From the NCBI RefSeq assembly GCF_016908295.1, contig NZ_JAFBDO010000002.1:186001-250000 (forward strand): a stretch of 64,000 nucleotides of DNA. The letters run 5' to 3'. Both the position numbers and the translations under genes were made by a program. Numbering within the stretch: the first letter of the stretch is position 1; the number at the start of each line of letters is the position of its first letter. The notes beneath the pieces were generated by a model. That model was not told the DNA's origin, did not search any database, and worked only from the letters and a program-made list of their open reading frames with translations. Below, in pieces: positions 58,688 through 64,000 of this stretch. The DNA comes from Thalassobacillus pellis. GTDB taxonomy: Bacteria; Bacillota; Bacilli; Bacillales; Halobacillaceae.

Positions 58688-58888
58688 ATGCTATCAAGTA
58701 TTGGCGTACCAGGGTTGATTTTAATTCTGATAGTTGCTTTAGTTGTTTTCGGACCTTCGAAATTGCCAGAGATCGGAAAGGCAGCTGGTCAAACACTGCG
58801 TGAGTTTAAAAAATCTACCAAAGAAATGACCGGAGATGTGACCGAAGAGGTAAAAGAAGTGAAGAATACAGTTACCAATAATAAATAA
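58688..58888 (+). CDS. tatA: Sec-independent translocase subunit TatA (first copy)
   Basis: 66 aa. One N-terminal helix ([26 protein letters not shown]) and an amphipathic helix plus a charged tail, typical of TatA. RBS AAGGATGG. Forms the pore with TatC for folded twin-arginine proteins; QcrA is a probable client. A weak AAATAATTTGTTATTT hairpin (58883-58898) separates it from the next tatA. Confidence 0.94.
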   Translation: MLSSIGVPGLILILIVALVVFGPSKLPEIGKAAGQTLREFKKSTKEMTGDVTEEVKEVKNTVTNNK

Positions 58889-58924
58889 TTTGTTATTTAC
58901 TACTTATGAATGAGGTGATAGACA

Positions 58925-59122
58925 ATGTTGAGCAACATTGGCGTCCCCGGACTTATATTGATTTTAGTGATTGCGCTTGTCATTTTTGGGCCCTCAAAAC
59001 TACCGGAAATTGGTAAAGCTGTGGGTTCCTCTTTAAAAGAATTTAAAAAAGCGACAAATGACATGATGTCTGATGACGATAAAGATAAAAAAAATGATGA
59101 AAATGATCGAAATGCTAAATAA
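58925..59122 (+). CDS. tatA: Sec-independent translocase subunit TatA (second copy)
   Basis: 65 aa, near-duplicate of the previous TatA: both open [14 protein letters not shown] and share [22 protein letters not shown], while the charged tails differ. RBS GAGGTGAT. Tandem duplication in one Tat operon is unusual; B. subtilis spreads TatA copies over different loci. Confidence 0.94.
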   Translation: MLSNIGVPGLILILVIALVIFGPSKLPEIGKAVGSSLKEFKKATNDMMSDDDKDKKNDENDRNAK

Positions 59123-59129
59123 GTAAAAT

Positions 59130-59160
59130 AGAAAGGTGTAAGGGATAACCTTACATCTTT
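59130..59160 (+). terminator. Stem-loop between the second tatA and tatC
   Basis: 13-bp stem GAAAGGTGTAAGG / CCTTACATCTTTC (one G-U pair), loop GATAA, followed by a weak T-rich stretch. It may act as an attenuator that keeps TatA above TatC. Confidence 0.65.
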
Positions 59161-59202
59161 CTTCATGCTATAGGTTTGGTCTGTGTGCAGGAGGTGATGA
59201 GT

Positions 59203-59955
59203 ATGTCGGAGAGACAGGATATGGAAATGAATTTGACGGACCATTTGAGCGAGCTTAGGAAAAGGATAATTTGGACGCTAATCGCGTTTGTAGGCTTTTT
59301 CATTCTCGGATTTGTTTACGTAAAAGATATTTATGCGTTTTTCGTTACAGACCTGCCATTTGATCTTCATGTAACCAGTCCTGGCGAAATCATCTGGATT
59401 TATTTTACCATGGCGGGCATCATTGCAATAGTCGGCTCTTTACCAGTGCTATGCCTGCAGATTTGGTTGTTCATCAAACCTGCTTTGACTCCGAAAGAAA
59501 CAAAAGTTTCCCTTTCATACATACCAGCTATTTTTCTTCTGTTCATTGGGGGTCTTGCCTTCGGATATTTCATTTTCGTTAAGATGATCCTGCCATTTCT
59601 GTTATCTTTGAATGATGGCATGTTTACTGAGATTTTCACGGTGGAACGATATTTCAATTTTCTATTCCAGGTGACCATACCATTTGCTGTTTTATTTGAA
59701 TTACCAGTTATTACGATGTTTTTAACCAGCCTTGGTGTTGTTAACCCGGTATTTCTTGTGAAGGTCAGGAAATATGCCTATTTTATATTGGTGATCATTG
59801 GAACGATGATCTCTCCGCCTGATTTTGTCCTGCAATTGGTAGTTGCCATACCATTGATTATTTTGTATGAAATCAGCATTATACTATCCAGGATTGTTTA
59901 TCGAAAGAAATTACAACGGCAAAGAGAATTTATGGAAACAGAAGAAGATGCTTAG
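59203..59955 (+). CDS. tatC: Sec-independent translocase subunit TatC
   Basis: 250 aa from ATG 59203, 8 bases after AGGAGG. Six hydrophobic helices; N-terminal LTDHLSELRKRIIW is the twin-arginine-signal binding face. Works with the two TatA subunits. Confidence 0.95.
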   Translation: MSERQDMEMNLTDHLSELRKRIIWTLIAFVGFFILGFVYVKDIYAFFVTDLPFDLHVTSPGEIIWIYFTMAGIIAIVGSLPVLCLQIWLFIKPALTPKETKVSLSYIPAIFLLFIGGLAFGYFIFVKMILPFLLSLNDGMFTEIFTVERYFNFLFQVTIPFAVLFELPVITMFLTSLGVVNPVFLVKVRKYAYFILVIIGTMISPPDFVLQLVVAIPLIILYEISIILSRIVYRKKLQRQREFMETEEDA

Positions 59956-60029
59956 AGGCTGGAACAATTCAAAGCAGACGAATGACCAACAATAAAATAA
60001 AGAGGATTCAGTAGGGAATTTAGTGCGTA

Positions 60030-60142
60030 GTCAATATCCGCAGACTCCTGTGGGAACAGCACGGGCCGAAGAACCCGGAAAGTACAGTTTTTGCTTTCTG
60101 AGGTAGCAGAGTCCGTGCCCAAGGTAAGCGAAGGATATTGAC
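60030..60142. repeat. Degenerate MITE-like inverted-repeat element
   Basis: GTCAATATCC (60030-60039) is inverted as GGATATTGAC (60133-60142). Inside, ACTCCTGTGGGAACAGCACG and GTCCGTGCCC resemble a repeat family I recall from Bacillaceae intergenic DNA. No coding capacity. Confidence 0.6.
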
Positions 60143-60175
60143 GAAGCGGTGATTACAATAATTACTGAACAAAAA

Positions 60176-60216
60176 TACCCGGACAAATTGTTCAATTCAT
60201 TGTTCGGGTTTTCCTT
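60176..60216 (+). terminator. Rho-independent terminator distal to tatC
   Basis: ACCCGGACAA pairs with TTGTTCGGGT, then TTTTCCTTT. It could end tatC transcription after the repeat element. Confidence 0.6.
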
Positions 60217-60426
60217 TAGATAAAATCTTTTGTCCCGCACCTTTTATATAAAAAAGCTTATCCCAAACATTAAGGATAAGCTAAAAACATAGGAGTATCA
60301 CTTTGCGCATTTAAAATATACCAACTCTCCAACAGTTACGCTGTGAGATATATCACTCCTGGCATTGATTTTATATGGGTAGCGTGATAAATATAATAGC
60401 ATACATTAAACGAGGAGGAACATTAC

Positions 60427-60645
60427 ATGCGCTCTTTCTATCATTATATGATGCGCTTTCGAGGGAATAAGCAACTGAATGATGAAAAAAAGCTTGCTGA
60501 CTGGATGTTTGAAGACCATAGCTTTCCTAAGCAGGCTACAACGTATGACGAAGTAAGCAGGTATCTGGAATGGAATGCCCCATTTCCTGATGCTTTAAAA
60601 GCTTTCGACAGACTTTGGGATGATTATATTATAGATGAGGAATAG
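60427..60645 (+). CDS. yozE: YozE, UPF0346 family
   Basis: 72 aa with RBS CGAGGAGG. SAM-like helical fold in the family; FYHYMMRFRG and YDEVSRYLEWN segments are typical. Function unknown. Own terminator follows. Confidence 0.9.
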   Translation: MRSFYHYMMRFRGNKQLNDEKKLADWMFEDHSFPKQATTYDEVSRYLEWNAPFPDALKAFDRLWDDYIIDEE

Positions 60646-60664
60646 AGTTTATTTTAATTATGAT

Positions 60665-60693
60665 CGCACAGAGACTAATCTGTGCGTTTTTTT
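60665..60693 (+). terminator. Rho-independent terminator after yozE
   Basis: CGCACAGA pairs with TCTGTGCG, loop of 6, then seven Ts. Confidence 0.9.
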
Positions 60694-60706
60694 GTAAGGG
60701 TGCCTA

Positions 60707-60735
60707 ATGAAACAGAGCGCATGTTCGTATATAAT
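60707..60735 (+). promoter_or_regulatory. Promoter of sbcDC with possible LexA-like site
   Basis: -10 TATAAT (60730-60735), 17 bases after ATGAAA (60707-60712). Between them lies AGAGCGCATGTTCG (60714-60727), with a perfect right half (GTTCG) but only 3 of 5 left-half bases of the B. subtilis LexA box CGAAC-N4-GTTCG. Confidence 0.5.
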
Positions 60736-60774
60736 GGTATATAGACAGCTCTATATATAGAAAAGAGGGATAGC

Positions 60775-61926
60775 ATGAAACTGATACATACGGCAGATTG
60801 GCATTTGGGGAAAATTGTAAATAACTTACATATGACAGAAGATCAGCGTTTTATCCTGAATCAATTCCTGAATGTTGTAGAAGAGGAAAAGCCGGATGCA
60901 ATAATCATAGCAGGGGATTTATATGACCGCTCTATCCCCCCGCGGGAAGCAGTTGAGCTTCTGAATTCTACATTGACAAAGCTCACGCTTGAGCTTAAAA
61001 TACCGGTTTTGGCGATATCTGGAAATCACGATAGCCCTGATAGGCTCGAATTCGGTTCCAGTCTATTCCGAGCCAATCATTTGTATATTAATACCAGGTT
61101 AAGGTCTGGGTACAGTCCGGTCACTCTAGAAGATGATTACGGCCCCGTGCACTTTCATCTTATCCCTTATATAGAACCCGCAGAAGTAAGGGAGTTCATG
61201 GATGATGATACTATTCAAACACATCATCAGGCCATGGAAGCCATTGTGAAATACATAGAATCTAATTATGATATGAACGACCGTCATGTGTGGGTGGGCC
61301 ACAGTTTCTTAGCAGGTGGAATGGAAACGGAATCAGAGGAAAGGCTTACTATGGTTGGTGGGAGTCCCTATGTGGATGCTTCGCTGTTTAAGAATTTTTC
61401 TTATGTGGCTTTAGGACACCTTCATCAGCCCCAGCGAGTTAAACATGACCACATACGTTACAGTGGTTCACTTTTGAAGTATTCGTTTTCAGAGGCTGAC
61501 CAGAAAAAAGGGGTAACGGTTGTTGAATTGGATGAACAAGGACAGTACCAGCGTCAGATTCCCCTTACACCAAGACGCGATCTGGAAATTGTAGAAGGTT
61601 ATTTCGATGAATTGCTTGAAAAAAATCTCGCCGGAAATCACGAAAATTACCTTCATATTCGCTTGTTGGATGATGGACAATTAGTAGATCCGATGGGAAA
61701 GCTCCGCAAAAAATACCCTAATATTCTCCGGTTGGAGAGAAAAGTAAATGTTTCCCAAAATCAATTAAAGGACTTGAAGAAAATTAAAGAAAGGCAAGAA
61801 ATGTCTCATACAGAATTATTTGCTTCCTTTTATGAAGAAATGAAAGGGGAAGCAATACCTGAAAAACGGAAATTGCAGATGCAAGAATTGATTTCCAATC
61901 TTATGCAAGAAGAGCGGGTGAAATAG
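60775..61926 (+). CDS. sbcD: DNA double-strand-break nuclease subunit SbcD
   Basis: 383 aa metallophosphatase-fold nuclease partnering SbcC. Motifs HTADWHLGK, GDLYDR, SGNHDS, VGHSF and LGHLHQPQ are intact. RBS AAGAGGG. Starts the sbcDC operon. Confidence 0.95.
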   Translation: MKLIHTADWHLGKIVNNLHMTEDQRFILNQFLNVVEEEKPDAIIIAGDLYDRSIPPREAVELLNSTLTKLTLELKIPVLAISGNHDSPDRLEFGSSLFRANHLYINTRLRSGYSPVTLEDDYGPVHFHLIPYIEPAEVREFMDDDTIQTHHQAMEAIVKYIESNYDMNDRHVWVGHSFLAGGMETESEERLTMVGGSPYVDASLFKNFSYVALGHLHQPQRVKHDHIRYSGSLLKYSFSEADQKKGVTVVELDEQGQYQRQIPLTPRRDLEIVEGYFDELLEKNLAGNHENYLHIRLLDDGQLVDPMGKLRKKYPNILRLERKVNVSQNQLKDLKKIKERQEMSHTELFASFYEEMKGEAIPEKRKLQMQELISNLMQEERVK

Positions 61927-61927
61927 T

Positions 61928-64000
61928 ATGAAAGCAGTGAAACTGAAAGTGGCTGCGTTCGGCCCATATCGTAATGAACAGATAGTGGACTTTAATCAAT
62001 TGAAAGACGAGTCTATATTCCTTGTTACAGGTCCGACAGGTGCAGGAAAGACAACTATTTTCGATGCGATGTGTTTTGCTTTATACGGGAAAGCAAGCGG
62101 AAGCGATCGGGATCAGGATACGTTAAGGAGTCACTTTGCCCCTATACAAATACAGACAATGGTGGAGTTCGTTTTTCAGCTTCGAGGGAAAACCTACCGT
62201 GTCATCCGATCCCCGAGGCAGCAAAAGAAAAAGGACCGGGGAGAAGGTTTTACAGAAGAACCTTCACGGGCAGAGTTATATATTCTTGAAGAAACTGGGG
62301 AGAAACTGGTTGCTTCCCGAATCAAAGATGTAAATGAATCGCTGGAAGAAATGATCAGCCTGGATTATGAACAGTTTCGTAAAATGATAATGATCCCTCA
62401 AGGAGAGTTCCGCAAACTCATATCAGAGAACAGTAAGGAGCGGGAGGAAATTCTCCAGCGTATTTTCCATACTCATTTTTATGAGCAGTTGACGGAATCT
62501 TTGAAACGCCAGGCAAAAGAATTAAAAGGGAATATTGAAAATCACGAATGGAAAATTTCCCAGGCAGCAGGGCGAATAGACTGGCAGCAGGAAGAAGTGA
62601 ACATAGAAGAATGTGATAACAAAGAACTGATGGAGAAAATCTCAAATATAATGGAGCGATATTTGAAAGACCTTACGAAGCTGGAAGCTGAATATAAACA
62701 GCAGGCGAAAACGGTGGAATCAGCTCAGGAAGCATTTTATCAGGATAGACAGCTCAAGGAAAAATTCAACCTTTTAAGAGAATACCAGAAAGAAAAACAG
62801 AATCTTCTTGAAAGAAGAGAAAGTATACAACATATCGAAAAACAATGGACAAATGCCCAGAAAGCATTGGAAATAGCCCCATATGAAGAACTTTGGAGAA
62901 AGCGCCAGGAAGAATACGAGAAGCTGAATAAAAACCTCGAAGAAAAGAAAAGAGATTTGAAGAATAAACGGGAACACTTTGAACTTGTCAGCTCCAACTA
63001 TAAGCAAGAAGCGGACAAGGAAGAAGAAAGAGAACAACAAAAAGAAAAAATCAGGGTGAAGAAAGGGGAGTTAGAGAAGTTAGAACGAATTGGCAGTTTA
63101 TATAAGCAATCAGTGCAAAAGACTGACGAACTGTCCAGACAGGATAAATTACTCGAACAGATGGAAAAAAATAAAGCTGCCCTGACAGAAGAAAAAAACC
63201 AAAAAGAATCCATTGCTAAGCAGGCGAACGAGGCCAACAAATCTCTTTATGAAATAAAAGAGTTGCTCCAAGAGGAACAGAGAAAGCGGGCGGGGTTAGA
63301 GAAGGTTGAAAAACTCCATGATAAGCTTGTTCGCTTAAGAAGAGATTACCAAGTTTTTAAGAACAGGTATGAACGGAATAAATCAGAACTTGAAGAAGCA
63401 AAGCATCAGCTGGAGAAGGAGCAGGCCGGTTTAAATGAACATCATGCTTATTTATTAAGTCATTCGCTCCACAAGAACGAGCCCTGTCCTGTGTGTGGCT
63501 CAACCGATCACCCATTTCCAGCTAATAGACCAGAAGGAATTGCTACTTTGGAGAAAGTGGAGGAGCTGCAAAGCAAAGTTAAATGGAAGGAAGAGGCTGT
63601 CAAACAGGAAGAAAACGATTATATCCAAATAAAATCGGACGGTAGCTCCCATAAACAGCTGACAGAATCGGCCTTTGAGGAGGTAGCAGACCTTCTACCA
63701 GAGTTGACGGAAGAAGCAATAAAAAAAGCACTGGCGAAACAGCGCGAAAAAGTGAAGGCAATAAAAGAAGAGCAAGCAAGTATTGAAAGAAAACTGACAT
63801 ACATTTTCAAGGCGGCAGAGGAAGCTGAGAAACTAGAAAAAGATATGGAAGAGACAGAAAAGGAAATAAATCGGCAAACAGAGAAGCAGCACCTATTACA
63901 AAAGGAAACTATTAAGCTAGAAGCGCTGATGGAACAATTGAAAGAGGGTCTGAGCCACGAACTTGAATCGAAAGAGCAACTTTCTAAAGAGGTTGTTGAG
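61928..64000 (+). CDS. sbcC: DNA double-strand-break ATPase SbcC (runs off window end)
   Basis: SMC-like ATPase working with SbcD on hairpins and broken ends. ATG 61928, two bases after the sbcD stop; 691 codons visible, cut at the right edge. N-terminal Walker A (GPTGAGKTTIFDAM, near residue 40), long coiled coils, and the zinc-hook CPVC at C520 and C523. The ABC signature and Walker B lie beyond the window. Confidence 0.96.
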   Translation, partial: MKAVKLKVAAFGPYRNEQIVDFNQLKDESIFLVTGPTGAGKTTIFDAMCFALYGKASGSDRDQDTLRSHFAPIQIQTMVEFVFQLRGKTYRVIRSPRQQKKKDRGEGFTEEPSRAELYILEETGEKLVASRIKDVNESLEEMISLDYEQFRKMIMIPQGEFRKLISENSKEREEILQRIFHTHFYEQLTESLKRQAKELKGNIENHEWKISQAAGRIDWQQEEVNIEECDNKELMEKISNIMERYLKDLTKLEAEYKQQAKTVESAQEAFYQDRQLKEKFNLLREYQKEKQNLLERRESIQHIEKQWTNAQKALEIAPYEELWRKRQEEYEKLNKNLEEKKRDLKNKREHFELVSSNYKQEADKEEEREQQKEKIRVKKGELEKLERIGSLYKQSVQKTDELSRQDKLLEQMEKNKAALTEEKNQKESIAKQANEANKSLYEIKELLQEEQRKRAGLEKVEKLHDKLVRLRRDYQVFKNRYERNKSELEEAKHQLEKEQAGLNEHHAYLLSHSLHKNEPCPVCGSTDHPFPANRPEGIATLEKVEELQSKVKWKEEAVKQEENDYIQIKSDGSSHKQLTESAFEEVADLLPELTEEAIKKALAKQREKVKAIKEEQASIERKLTYIFKAAEEAEKLEKDMEETEKEINRQTEKQHLLQKETIKLEALMEQLKEGLSHELESKEQLSKEVVE

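Larger units (their letters stand above)
59956..60426. other. Intergenic region with palindromic element and hairpins
   Basis: 471 bases without a clear gene. It holds a degenerate inverted-repeat element (60030-60142), the terminator at 60176-60216, a reverse-facing hairpin at 60255-60282, a folded block at 60291-60360 and a TATAAT at 60392-60397 (possible yozE -10). Confidence 0.5.

Noticed and set aside
1-64000. CRISPR array, prophage, insertion sequence or tRNA genes
   Set aside because: No regularly spaced direct repeats, no phage or transposase genes, and no tRNA cloverleaf or 3' CCA pattern was seen.

Overview
The window reads as chromosomal core of a low-GC, spore-forming Gram-positive bacterium of the family Bacillaceae. 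Gene order largely follows the Bacillus subtilis cheR-aro-qcr-dapB-bsh-pan-dinG-aspB-asnS-dnaD-nth-ponA-recU-gpsB-rnpB-ypsC-ypwA region and nearby yp loci. Spore genes (cotD, ypjB), a bacillithiol gene (bshA) and a Gram-positive menaquinol:cytochrome c reductase support this. The genus cannot be fixed from the sequence alone. I saw no prophage, insertion sequence, CRISPR array, tRNA gene or 16S/23S/5S rRNA gene.

Layout. 1-6.7 kb: the end of cheR, then an overlapping aromatic operon aroC-aroB-aroH-hisC-tyrA-aroA that lacks the trp genes found inside the B. subtilis version. 6.8-14.8 kb: an orphan amidohydrolase-like protein, ypiA-ypiB, ypiF, then qcrABC behind a clear SigA promoter, and ypjA, ypjB and a YugP-type metallopeptidase. 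15.0-31.6 kb: ypjC (reverse), then ypjD-dapB-mgsA-bshA-cca-birA-panBCD, dinG, a degenerate metallo-beta-lactamase-like protein, ypmA-ypmB-aspB-asnS, dnaD-nth. bshB1 and ypoC are missing from their usual places. 31.7-38.7 kb: recU-ponA (reverse), yppC, two tiny reverse genes, a coiled-coil orphan, yppE, and a SigY-type ECF sigma operon with its own matching promoter. 38.8-44.8 kb: a reverse RND exporter with two palindromic operators, cdd, cotD, ypsA, gpsB and rnpB. 44.7-52.5 kb: ypsC, ypwA, the bpsA-bpsB polyketide pair, a sulfurtransferase, an orphan, then reverse genes for an RNase H-like protein, a queuosine-precursor transporter under a preQ1 riboswitch, and a cold-shock protein. 52.8-64 kb: fhs, yunF, ypgQ, a CHY zinc-finger gene, thyA-dfrA-mobA, tatA-tatA-tatC, yozE, sbcD and the first part of sbcC.

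How genes work together: AroB, AroC, AroA, AroH, TyrA and HisC cover shikimate, chorismate and tyrosine/phenylalanine steps. PanB, PanC and PanD supply pantothenate (PanD from aspartate). Fhs, ThyA and DfrA form a folate/thymidylate set. The Rieske protein QcrA carries a twin-arginine signal, and the Tat translocase is encoded 48 kb downstream in the same window.

Most interesting: two apparent pseudoenzymes (amidohydrolase-like and ComEC-like metallo-beta-lactamase folds with their metal-binding histidines lost), the SigY autoregulatory promoter with a shortened operon, the riboswitch-controlled YpdP, the palindromes over the RND promoter, the long low-complexity tail of PonA, interspersed palindromic repeats, and a possible small reverse-strand transcript upstream of yozE.
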